Shown here in pieces: positions 1 to 7,791 of a DNA stretch of 7,791 nucleotides. A model generated the notes under the pieces. That model was not told where the DNA came from, ran no database searches, and saw nothing but the letters and a program-made list of their open reading frames with translations. Each line of letters starts with the position of its first letter. Position 1 is the stretch's first letter. The stretch is from Methanocorpusculum sp. (lineage in GTDB: Archaea > Halobacteriota > Methanomicrobia > Methanomicrobiales > Methanocorpusculaceae). Both the position numbers and the translations under genes were made by a program. The DNA lies in NCBI GenBank assembly GCA_029987395.1, contig DALTVX010000114.1, forward strand, positions 1 through 7,791, given 5' to 3'.

Positions 1-1
1 G

Positions 2-397
2 GCATTTATTGCTATCAACAAAGTGGACTTGGTCAACGATTTACAGCGAAAAGAGATGGAGGAACACATGCGGGAGAAGTACGGTGTCGACCCGATCATG
101 ATCTCCGCTCATAGCGGCTACCATATCCCAGAGTTACAGGATTCGATCTATGATCATCTCGGATTTGTAAGGATCTACTTGAAACCGTATGGCGAAGATG
201 CGGATATGGAAGAACCGATGATCATGCGTACTGGCAGTACTATCGAGGATATCTGCCATAGACTCCACCGTGATTTCGTAGACCAGTTCAGATATGCAAA
301 AATTTGGGGTACCTCGGTCAAGCATGATGCAGCCAAGGTAGGTTTAAAGCACGTTGTCGAAGACAGCGATATCGTGACGATCGTTACGAAGTTGTGA
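2..397 (+). CDS. DRG/OBG-family GTPase with C-terminal TGS domain (3' part only)
   Basis: The frame is open from the left edge (first full codon at base 2), so the N-terminus and the G1-G3 motifs lie outside the window; 131 residues are visible. The visible part opens with the guanine-specificity motif NKVD (bases 17-28), followed by the G5-type ISAHSG. A TGS domain fills the rest, with the DRG-type signatures GSTIEDICHRLHRDF, FRYAKIWGTSVKH and a terminal EDSDIVTIV. The DRG family (archaeal members about 370 residues) consists of ribosome-associated GTPases linked to translation; the TGS domain is the usual RNA or partner contact. That role is family knowledge, not shown here. The GTG at base 23 encodes the Val of NKVD and is not a start. 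The gene ends inside the 3' end of the opposing gene, with a 14 bp tail-to-tail overlap and no clear terminator hairpin between them. Confidence 0.93.
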   Translation, partial: AFIAINKVDLVNDLQRKEMEEHMREKYGVDPIMISAHSGYHIPELQDSIYDHLGFVRIYLKPYGEDADMEEPMIMRTGSTIEDICHRLHRDFVDQFRYAKIWGTSVKHDAAKVGLKHVVEDSDIVTIVTKL

Positions 398-1226
398 TCA
401 GGCACCGCAATTCTTCTAACTCATGAGCTGCTGCGCGTAAACCATCAAGCATCATCGGGATATTGACCGCGGTGAGGAAAAGGACCGAAGCAGCAAATCC
501 CACATTCTTAACAATACCAGGCCGCAAACTTCGAGTAGCAAGGACACGCCGGAAGATAAGAAGAAGAAGACCCGAGATGAATGCAGAGGTCATAAGAGAG
601 AATAACAACCTCACAAGGCGTTTGACCGGACCTTCCAACATCTCTTGTATCTTCTCTCCGCTCTGCCCCTCATCCCCGTGAATATATGCAGCACCGGTGA
701 TAAGATAGGGGGCCGCCGTCATCGCAAACATATCATACGCCCCGTCATCTGAAAAAATCATATCAGATACTTTTTTCTGACCATTTAGGATATCAGTAAG
801 TGTTTTCAGAACTGAGAGGTCTTTCTCCGGATCCTTTGATATTTCTTCCTGAGGAGTGTAGAGGACCTGCAAGGTCTTAACGATCTCTTCTGCAGAGAAT
901 GGTGCCTCAGAATGTTCAGCAAAAACACAACTCAGAGAAGCAGGAACGCCGGCAATTGAGAGGATCGGGTCAAAATTCTCTGGAAGGATACCGAAATTTT
1001 CAGCAAATCTGCGCAGGATCAAGGCGAGACGGTTGTCAAGAGATGCGATATCTGCTTCGGGTATATTGGATAATATATCTGACCCGACCCCAAACATCTG
1101 AGAAACTGCCACCTCGATAGAAGAGAGAGCTGCATCGATATTCCCCGCGTGAAGATACCTCTCTGCGGTATCAAGGAGATTGTTGATCGATAAAAAATGA
1201 TCCGGGGAAATATCCTTTGAAAACAT
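384..1226 (-). CDS. Unrecognised membrane-anchored protein, 280 residues, two C-terminal transmembrane helices
   Basis: I do not recognise this family. Residues 1-200 look soluble and mostly helical. A TPR-like helical pair at about 13-45 (LLDTAERYLHAGNIDAALSS) resembles the helix-turn-helix of repeat proteins, but only once. Two hydrophobic segments follow at about 204-225 and 241-262, separated by a basic loop (FRRVLATRSLRPGIVK), and a short charged tail ends the protein. No signal peptide is visible. The short basic loop predicts two tail helices with the large N-terminal domain and the C-terminus on the same side of the membrane, probably the cytoplasm; this is inference. The ATG at 1226 is the only standard start before an upstream in-frame stop. 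No SD precedes it, so a leaderless or near-leaderless mRNA is likely. It converges on the DRG GTPase gene and overlaps its end by 14 bp. No catalytic motif was seen. Confidence 0.8.
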   Translation of the reverse strand: MFSKDISPDHFLSINNLLDTAERYLHAGNIDAALSSIEVAVSQMFGVGSDILSNIPEADIASLDNRLALILRRFAENFGILPENFDPILSIAGVPASLSCVFAEHSEAPFSAEEIVKTLQVLYTPQEEISKDPEKDLSVLKTLTDILNGQKKVSDMIFSDDGAYDMFAMTAAPYLITGAAYIHGDEGQSGEKIQEMLEGPVKRLVRLLFSLMTSAFISGLLLLIFRRVLATRSLRPGIVKNVGFAASVLFLTAVNIPMMLDGLRAAAHELEELRCLITTS

Positions 1227-1253
1227 GGTTGCAATTATGTATGCAGACCAACG

Positions 1254-1261
1254 TGATAAAG
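1254..1261 (-). promoter_or_regulatory. Possible TATA box for the 280-residue membrane protein gene
   Basis: On the minus strand this reads CTTTATCA, centred about 31 bases upstream of the ATG at 1226. That spacing would put the transcription start within a few bases of the ATG, which fits the lack of an SD there. The match to the archaeal TATA consensus is partial, so this is a weak call. Confidence 0.25.
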
Positions 1262-1304
1262 AATTACAGAGAAATCAAAACAGAATTATTCGAACAGCGT
1301 TTCA

Positions 1305-1375
1305 TCACTTCATATGTTCTATGAAGATTTTTACGACCTTTGCAGCTTTTTCACGTTTTTTGGCAGTTCACCTCC
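1305..1375 (-). other. Orphan Shine-Dalgarno plus very short Lys-rich open frame (possible small gene or remnant)
   Basis: The minus strand carries GGAGGTGA (1368-1375), a full 8-base match to the complement of the archaeal 16S 3' end. It is followed by an open frame (1305-1367) ending in two consecutive TGA stops and spelling an amphipathic peptide, TAKKREKAAKVVKIFIEHMK. No ATG, GTG or TTG sits at a usable distance from the SD in this frame. A CTG one base after the SD lies in another frame that stops after 11 codons. A TATA-like stretch lies about 30 bases upstream of the SD (1402-1409). This could be a decayed small gene, a tiny gene with a non-standard start, or chance. The rest of 1227-1452 shows no other gene. 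Confidence 0.2.
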
Positions 1376-1401
1376 GTAAACTGTCTTACAAAAATAAATA
1401 G

Positions 1402-1409
1402 ATTTATAA
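1402..1409 (-). promoter_or_regulatory. TATA-like element upstream of the orphan SD
   Basis: The minus strand reads TTATAAAT here, within a longer AT-rich block (1391-1419). A start about 26 bases downstream would fall near 1380, just before the perfect SD at 1375-1368. The region is AT-rich on both strands, so chance resemblance is quite possible. Confidence 0.25.
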
Positions 1410-1429
1410 TGATATATAGATGTTGGTCG

Positions 1430-1445
1430 AAAAACACAAAAAAAA
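1430..1445 (-). terminator. Oligo-T terminator downstream of tRNA-Arg
   Basis: On the minus strand a run of eight T (1445-1438) begins 7 bases past the tRNA discriminator base and is followed shortly by five T (1434-1430). Runs of T without a hairpin are the usual archaeal signal for ending tRNA transcripts. The position directly behind the mature 3' end supports the call. Confidence 0.6.
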
Positions 1446-1452
1446 CGTATAG

Positions 1453-1527
1453 CGGGCCTGGGGGGATTCGAACCCCCGACATTCGGGTTAGAAGCCCGAC
1501 GCTATATCCGGGCTAAGCCACAAGCCC
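1453..1527 (-). tRNA. tRNA-Arg, anticodon UCU
   Basis: The minus strand folds into a complete cloverleaf of 75 bases. The acceptor stem GGGCTTG/CAGGCCC has one G-T pair. The D arm has three good pairs (GCT/AGC) and the GG of the D loop. The anticodon stem is TCGGG/CCCGA around the loop CTTCTAA, giving anticodon TCT. The variable loop has five bases (ATGTC), and the T arm is GGGGG-TTCGAAT-CCCCC. The discriminator is G and CCA is not encoded, so it must be added after transcription. There is no intron. The tRNA reads AGA, and AGG by wobble, two arginine codons. It lies between the PAC2-family gene and the unrecognised membrane protein gene, with its own promoter-like and terminator-like sequences, so it is probably a single-gene transcript. 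Confidence 0.96.
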
Positions 1528-1562
1528 ACGTTTGTAACGCCTTAATCTATTAGTTATTCATA

Positions 1563-1570
1563 AATATAAA
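1563..1570 (-). promoter_or_regulatory. TATA box for tRNA-Arg
   Basis: The minus strand reads TTTATATT, centred about 39 bases before the first base of the mature tRNA. A start 25-27 bases downstream would leave a 5' leader of about 12 bases for RNase P to remove, a normal archaeal arrangement. It also separates the tRNA from the upstream PAC2 gene on the same strand. Confidence 0.55.
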
Positions 1571-1613
1571 CTCTCCCTTAAATATACTGATTTAGAAAAA
1601 ACATTAGGAGCTG

Positions 1614-1638
1614 AAAAATAGAATCATTATGTAATGAT
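1614..1638 (-). terminator. Probable terminator of the PAC2-family gene
   Basis: Twelve bases past the PAC2 stop codon the minus strand can form a 6-bp hairpin, ATCATT/AATGAT (1638-1623), with a 4-base loop. Four bases later a T5 run follows (1618-1614), and a second T6 run lies at 1601-1596. The stem is AT-rich and weak, so the T runs may carry most of the signal. Confidence 0.45.
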
Positions 1639-1649
1639 GATAACGAGAG

Positions 1650-2363
1650 TTACCCGTACATAATATCATCATCGAATGATATTGGAGGAACATCACAATT
1701 TTTCACATCCGTGGCAAGTTTTTGAAGCATTGATTCGATTGAATCTGCCTGCGCTATGAGTTGATCGGTATCAAGCGAAAACCCGTATAACGAACTGATC
1801 ACTGACAACCCTGCCGCCGAAGCACGTGGATCTACATCGAAGTTTGTTTCAACAAGAAAACCAGTAGCAGGAATCTTTCGCATGCAGGCTTCAGTCAGGA
1901 ATCCTCCGGTGATCCCCGTTACATTGAGAGCAGGAAGTATCAGGCAGCTTGATTTGATTTTTTCAACCCCTGCCTCTGTAGTTGCAACACCAAACACGCG
2001 CTCTCCATCACCACCCGTTACCACTCCACCGATCAGGATGATCTCAGTCACGGTCGTTCGGGCACAGAGCCATTCAAGGACCTTAAACGGAATCAGACAA
2101 GACCCCTCATCAGAGATGGGCACATCAGAGAGAACAACAAGAAAGTTTCCGTTTTCGTAGAGTCGAAGAGGGGCCTGAGCAAGCCCGTCGGTCGCGAGAG
2201 ACACCGCGGGTAAAAGTGGGCTGACGATATCCCCGATATGGGTGAAGGGCAAAGATTCCACAAGATATTGAACTGCTATGCTTCCAACAAGACCAGAACC
2301 CGGAAATCCTGCGATGAGAATGGTCTCCTTCGACGAAGGTATTTCTGCTGATATACGAACCAT
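1650..2363 (-). CDS. PAC2-family protein (proteasome assembly chaperone-like) with HbYX-type C-terminus
   Basis: With the start at 2363 the protein has 237 residues, normal for archaeal PAC2 (formerly DUF75) proteins. Family features are the early strand–glycine-loop ILIAGFPGSGLVGSIAVQYL (about 15-34), the central GGVVTGGDGERVFGVAT region (about 112-128), and NVTGITGGFLTEA (about 147-159). The chain ends in an acidic linker (FDDDI) and Met-Tyr-Gly. This matches the hydrophobic-Tyr-X (HbYX) tail by which archaeal Pba chaperones and proteasome activators dock on the 20S alpha ring. The role in proteasome assembly or quality control is therefore inferred. Start choice: in-frame ATGs at 2438 and 2396 would add 25 or 11 residues unlike the family. 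The 2438 start lies upstream of the transcript start predicted from the TATA box. The 2363 ATG has AAGGA seven bases before it and aligns with the usual N-terminus; 2396 remains possible. Confidence 0.88.
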   Translation of the reverse strand: MVRISAEIPSSKETILIAGFPGSGLVGSIAVQYLVESLPFTHIGDIVSPLLPAVSLATDGLAQAPLRLYENGNFLVVLSDVPISDEGSCLIPFKVLEWLCARTTVTEIILIGGVVTGGDGERVFGVATTEAGVEKIKSSCLILPALNVTGITGGFLTEACMRKIPATGFLVETNFDVDPRASAAGLSVISSLYGFSLDTDQLIAQADSIESMLQKLATDVKNCDVPPISFDDDIMYG

Positions 2364-2370
2364 TTGATTG

Positions 2371-2375
2371 TCCTT
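2371..2375 (-). promoter_or_regulatory. Ribosome binding site that favours the 2363 start of the PAC2 gene
   Basis: The minus strand reads AAGGA seven bases before the ATG at 2363. The two in-frame ATGs further upstream (2396, 2438) have no comparable SD. The match to the anti-SD is only four bases (AGGA), so this supports the start choice without proving it. Confidence 0.45.
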
Positions 2376-2447
2376 AGCGTGAAAGGCATAAGTCATACAT
2401 TTTGAGCTGCCGCCGCTACCTTTCGAACTTTTTTCCATACACTTTAG

Positions 2448-2463
2448 TCTCTTTTTAAAGAGA
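2448..2463 (-). promoter_or_regulatory. TATA box of the PAC2 gene inside a perfect inverted repeat
   Basis: The minus strand carries CTTTAAAAAG (2460-2451), a good archaeal TATA element. A start about 26 bases downstream falls near 2430, before the ATGs at 2396 and 2363 but after the one at 2438. The element lies within a perfect 7-bp inverted repeat, TCTCTTT-TT-AAAGAGA (2448-2463). A dimeric regulator bound there would compete with TBP; this is inference from position only. Confidence 0.45.
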
Positions 2464-2543
2464 TAATACTTCGGATACGATCGAAAAAAGAGATCAGCAG
2501 TATCTGTAACGAACCCAAAAAAAGCCACACAGAAAAGCAACTG

Positions 2544-2551
2544 ATTTTAGA
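2544..2551 (+). promoter_or_regulatory. Possible TATA box for the DUF5611-like gene
   Basis: TTTTAGAT lies 23-30 bases before the ATG at 2574, the spacing expected if transcription starts at or near the start codon. No SD is present before that ATG, which also points to a leaderless mRNA. The consensus match is partial. Confidence 0.3.
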
Positions 2552-2573
2552 TTAGCCGTCCATACTATATGGT

Positions 2574-2915
2574 ATGCAGGAATACGAAGTCAAACGCGGA
2601 AACACCAGTGATCTCGAAGATAGGATCAAAGCAGGATTCACAGAGATATTCGGCGTCAAACCAACAGAAAAAGACGGACATTATTCGATCTCCTATGGGA
2701 GCATGTCACGTCTTGAAGTGTGGGCCGGAGAAAAAAATAAGACGGTTATAGTGGATACTGAAACAAATGCAACCGTCTTGGCAATGCCGGATGAACAGGC
2801 AGACCCTATCATTCTTGACACAAATAAGAAATTTAGGAGCTATCTTGATTTAATCACCTGTTTTACCACAAAAGAACGAGTCAAACGGGCTAAGAAAGCG
2901 GCAGATAAAGAATAA
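2574..2915 (+). CDS. Small DUF5611-like archaeal protein, 113 residues
   Basis: The protein is short, highly charged and without membrane segments or signal peptide, so probably cytoplasmic. As I recall the family, it matches the small methanogen proteins grouped as DUF5611. Matching points are an N-terminal MQEYEVKRGNTSDL, a central YSISYGSMSRLEVW (about 37-50), the LDTNKKFRSYLDLIT block (about 81-95), and a basic helical tail FTTKERVKRAKKAADKE. The alternating strand and helix pattern suggests a compact alpha/beta fold with a lysine-rich C-terminal helix. Nucleic-acid binding would fit that helix but is a guess; no function is established to my knowledge. ATG 2574 is chosen because the ATG at 2569 is in another frame. 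No SD is visible, so the mRNA is probably leaderless. The gene diverges from the PAC2 gene and converges on leuS. Confidence 0.85.
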   Translation: MQEYEVKRGNTSDLEDRIKAGFTEIFGVKPTEKDGHYSISYGSMSRLEVWAGEKNKTVIVDTETNATVLAMPDEQADPIILDTNKKFRSYLDLITCFTTKERVKRAKKAADKE

Positions 2916-2938
2916 AAACGCCAATAAACTATTTTTAT

Positions 2939-2964
2939 ATGGAGCCAATCTCCATCCTTTTTTT
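2939..2964 (+). terminator. Intrinsic-type terminator of the DUF5611-like gene
   Basis: A perfect 6-bp stem, ATGGAG (2939-2944) and CTCCAT (2950-2955), with a 5-base loop, is followed after two C by seven T (2958-2964). A T5 run at 2932-2936 precedes it. The element starts 24 bases after the stop codon. Confidence 0.6.
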
Positions 2965-2983
2965 AAAAAAAATGAGTGATAGC

Positions 2984-2990
<7 letters not shown>
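2965..2990 (-). terminator. Intrinsic-type terminator of leuS, overlapping its stop codon
   Basis: On the minus strand a perfect 7-bp stem, TGAGTGA/TCACTCA (2990-2984 and 2979-2973), closes a GCTA tetraloop. It is followed at once by eight T (2972-2965). The left arm contains the end of the last codon (GAG) and the TGA stop of leuS. This is a textbook stem plus U-tract layout, abutting the opposing terminator. Confidence 0.65.
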
Positions 2991-5782
<2,792 letters not shown>

Positions 5783-5791
5783 TGTTGTTTT

Positions 5792-5797
5792 TCACCT
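5792..5797 (-). promoter_or_regulatory. Ribosome binding site of leuS
   Basis: The minus strand reads AGGTGA nine bases before the ATG at 5782, a six-base match to the archaeal anti-SD. It lies entirely in the 22 bp gap after the stop codon of the upstream gene. This supports internal initiation on a shared transcript and fixes the leuS start. Confidence 0.75.
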
Positions 5798-5804
5798 ATT
5801 GTAT

Positions 5805-7791
5805 TTAATCGACGGGACGGATCTTCAGTTCCTCTTCAGCACCGTAGCGGCGTATCATTTCCATAGCGATACTTGAGTTTCTTGCAAGATGGATCTCACC
5901 GTAATCATCAACCGTTGCGGTAAATAAGTACTCTTTTCCTGAGAAAAGATCTACGATTTTGCCTGAGTAATCCGGACAAATGATCGTGACCTGTTTTTTC
6001 TCGCTCTTGATCTTAAATCCGGCAAATCCTGTGATGCATGCCGGTACGTCATTGAAGAGGACCTCCCGTCCTGGAAGGTCGCTTAGTGGGCGAACATCGA
6101 TCCCAACGCCAACTTTACTGACAACAGCCGCGATATTTTTGCCGGCTTTACCAATTGCTGCAGGAACATCGGTATCTTCGATATAAACGGCCGCTTTCGT
6201 ATCAGTGATCATACGAACAACGATGTCCCCTTCGGTGAACCGGCGGATCTCATTCTGGATCTCCTTTTCGAGAACGAGCCAGGCTGGGTTATCATCGGTG
6301 ACCTCATAGGTCGGCATGCTGTGGACCGGGGGAGCTGAACGTTCCTCTTGGGCGGCCATCGGTTCAGCCGCGACCGGAGCTGGAGCTGATGCTTTTGGTG
6401 CCGGAGAGGGAGTGGGCACAGGAGCCGGAGACGCTTTAGGTACAACGATCGGGGTGACCTTTGGAAGACCAGCGGCAGGCGTGACCATGACCTCTCCTTC
6501 ATATCTGAACGCTTCTGCGGCAGTTTCCTGAGTGATTATGTTGGTGAGCCTGACGATAGGGCGGATCTGCGGGTCACCGATCTGTTCAAGAGCCTTTGGC
6601 ACACCAAATCCGGTAGAGACATTATAGATCTCTGATATGTCACCAGTTTTTACAAACACCATCGTCGCGACGATCTGCGGGATCAGATTGAGATCCATAA
6701 GGCTCGCAAGGCGGATCATTGCATCAAGAGCAGACTTCGCATGAAGACCACCAATGACTTTGATGCCGGACAGACGAAGATCGGCAAAAACGCCCAGCTC
6801 TTCGCTTCTCCGCATCTCGTCGAAGATGACGTAATCCGGACGGAGCAGGGTCAAAACCTCACCGGTTGCAGCAATACTGCCGTCAAGTGCCGCATACTGG
6901 GTTATGCTGTCAGGAACCATCAGATCGCGAGGGGACTCTATGGTCTTCACGATAAAATTCTGACCGCCAAGATATATTGCGATGTTCTGCTCAAGCGTGG
7001 ATTTTCCAGAGCCAGGAGTTCCAACGATGAGCATGCCGCCTGCTCCATCCTTGAGCCGGTCTTTCAATGCAGCTGCATAGTTGTAGGACTCAAATGAAAC
7101 CTCACGAGTTGGACGGACAACGGTGATCTCTAGACCGTCAGAAAACGGAGGGCGGGTCGTTGTGATCCGCATGGAACCGATCTGGGACACGGTGACCCCA
7201 GGCATCTCGACCTCAACAAATCCGTCTGGGTGACGTTTGGCACGCTCAAGACACTCTTGAGCGATCGCACGAAGTTCATACTCTGTGGCGGGTGCCTCCC
7301 TGATCTGGACAAGCCGGGATTCTTTGATCGTGCCTTTGCGGGCACATGGAGCAACGCGCTCTTTCAGATAAACAGCAAAGGTGTTTTCATCAAAAAATTC
7401 ATCGATCTTAAGCGGAGCGAAATTATCTGTCGTTTCGGATCTCAGATAGATGACCTCGAGTCCTTTTGCTCTGGCAACTTCTGCCTGGACGTAGTCACTC
7501 GTTAGGAACGTGGCCTTGTATTCGATGGCAACAGCCCGGATCATGGAATCGATCTCGCCGCCGCCAGCTAATTTGACCTGCTCTAGTCTTGGTCTTTCGC
7601 CAACATATTGCAGAGTTATCTTTCCCTGTTTTGCAAGAACACAAAGTTTCTGCAGCTCAGCAAGGCCGGAAAACCCTATTTCTTTGCCCTGGTTCGCCTG
7701 TGCCTCGAGTTCAGCAAAGACAGCTTCAGGTATTATTATCGTTGCGTCACGGTATTCCCCTTTCTCGAGCAGGGCGGTAACGCGGCCGTCA
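5805..7791 (-). CDS. PIN-domain ATPase with C-terminal KH domain (COG1855 / PINA-like), 5' end beyond window
   Basis: The frame is open to the right edge; 661 residues are visible, beginning DGRVTALLEKG, which normally follows the first PIN aspartate, so only some 10-20 residues are probably missing. The Met at 7544 is internal. The PIN domain (visible residues 1 to about 115) shows acidic positions in PEAVFAELE (Glu22), GGGEID (Glu79, Asp81) and FLTSD (Asp99). The PilT/VirB11-like ATPase has Walker A GTPGSGKST (257-265) and Walker B YVIFDE (320-325). A Pro/Ala-rich linker (about 436-492) leads to a KH-like domain with the GxxG loop AAIGKAGKN (about 544-552) and a beta-rich tail with FTATVDDYGEIHLARNS. 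In Sulfolobus the related PINA is a hexameric ATPase that drives Holliday-junction branch migration with Hjc; whether this protein does the same is inference. leuS follows 22 bp downstream. Confidence 0.93.
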   Translation of the reverse strand, partial: DGRVTALLEKGEYRDATIIIPEAVFAELEAQANQGKEIGFSGLAELQKLCVLAKQGKITLQYVGERPRLEQVKLAGGGEIDSMIRAVAIEYKATFLTSDYVQAEVARAKGLEVIYLRSETTDNFAPLKIDEFFDENTFAVYLKERVAPCARKGTIKESRLVQIREAPATEYELRAIAQECLERAKRHPDGFVEVEMPGVTVSQIGSMRITTTRPPFSDGLEITVVRPTREVSFESYNYAAALKDRLKDGAGGMLIVGTPGSGKSTLEQNIAIYLGGQNFIVKTIESPRDLMVPDSITQYAALDGSIAATGEVLTLLRPDYVIFDEMRRSEELGVFADLRLSGIKVIGGLHAKSALDAMIRLASLMDLNLIPQIVATMVFVKTGDISEIYNVSTGFGVPKALEQIGDPQIRPIVRLTNIITQETAAEAFRYEGEVMVTPAAGLPKVTPIVVPKASPAPVPTPSPAPKASAPAPVAAEPMAAQEERSAPPVHSMPTYEVTDDNPAWLVLEKEIQNEIRRFTEGDIVVRMITDTKAAVYIEDTDVPAAIGKAGKNIAAVVSKVGVGIDVRPLSDLPGREVLFNDVPACITGFAGFKIKSEKKQVTIICPDYSGKIVDLFSGKEYLFTATVDDYGEIHLARNSSIAMEMIRRYGAEEELKIRPVD

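Noticed and set aside
1019..1234. Minus-strand open frame overlapping the start of the 280-residue membrane protein gene
   Set aside because: It overlaps the longer frame almost completely; the longer frame has the better protein composition and membrane segments.
1255..1307. Possible C/D-box small RNA on the minus strand (GTGATGA followed by TGAT and CTG elements)
   Set aside because: The box C match is good, but no true CTGA box D or D' occurs at the right spacing and no terminal stem was found.
1633..1639. ATGATGA on the plus strand resembling a box C element
   Set aside because: No CTGA box lies within the next 60 bases, and the sequence is explained by the hairpin behind the PAC2 gene.
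2364..2540. N-terminal extension of the PAC2 protein to the ATG at 2540
   Set aside because: It would span the predicted TATA box, encodes a sequence unlike the family N-terminus, and has no SD. The extra 59 residues are taken as non-coding promoter DNA.
6315..6485. Repetitive-looking GGAGC/CCGGAG DNA that could be taken for a tandem repeat
   Set aside because: It is codon bias over an Ala/Pro-rich linker inside an intact reading frame, not a regular DNA repeat.
6209..6502. Minus-strand open frame of 97 codons within the PIN–ATPase gene
   Set aside because: It is the alternative frame of the Pro/Ala-rich linker. Low-complexity GC-rich DNA keeps such frames open, and the product (repeated Arg, Leu, Pro) has no coding character.

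Overview
The window reads as ordinary archaeal chromosome, most likely from a methanogen of the Methanomicrobia (Methanomicrobiales-like). The support is a DRG/OBG GTPase with a TGS domain, an archaeal-type leucyl-tRNA synthetase, a PIN–ATPase–KH protein of the archaeal COG1855 type, a PAC2-family proteasome-assembly chaperone, a small DUF5611-like protein known mainly from methanogens, a tRNA gene without encoded CCA, TATA-box promoters, and Shine-Dalgarno (SD) sites of the AGGTGA type. The genus cannot be fixed from the sequence alone. There is no sign of mobile elements, CRISPR repeats or phage genes.

Layout. Bases 1-397 (+) hold the 3' end of the DRG-type GTPase gene. It converges on, and overlaps by 14 bp, an unrecognised membrane-anchored protein of 280 residues (384-1226, -). 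Bases 1227-1649 are mostly non-coding. They hold a strong but orphan SD with a tiny open frame (1305-1375, -), tRNA-Arg(UCU) at 1453-1527 (-) with its own TATA box and oligo-T terminator, and a likely terminator for the next gene. The PAC2-family gene (1650-2363, -) is divergent from the small DUF5611-like gene (2574-2915, +). About 200 bp of promoter DNA separates them, including a perfect inverted repeat over the PAC2-side TATA box. The DUF5611-like gene and leuS then converge on a compact double terminator (2939-2990). The rest of the window is one minus-strand unit: the PIN–ATPase–KH gene (5805 to beyond the right edge), then leuS (2984-5782) only 22 bp downstream with a good SD in the gap.

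Function. The genes are mostly housekeeping: translation (leuS, tRNA-Arg, and a DRG GTPase from a ribosome-associated family), protein quality control (PAC2), and nucleic-acid transactions (PIN ATPase). They do not form one obvious pathway, and I found no convincing new biological system. The points most worth following are the HbYX-like tail (Met-Tyr-Gly) on the PAC2 protein, the back-to-back intrinsic terminators, the orphan 280-residue membrane protein, and the possible small gene or leader RNA near 1370.
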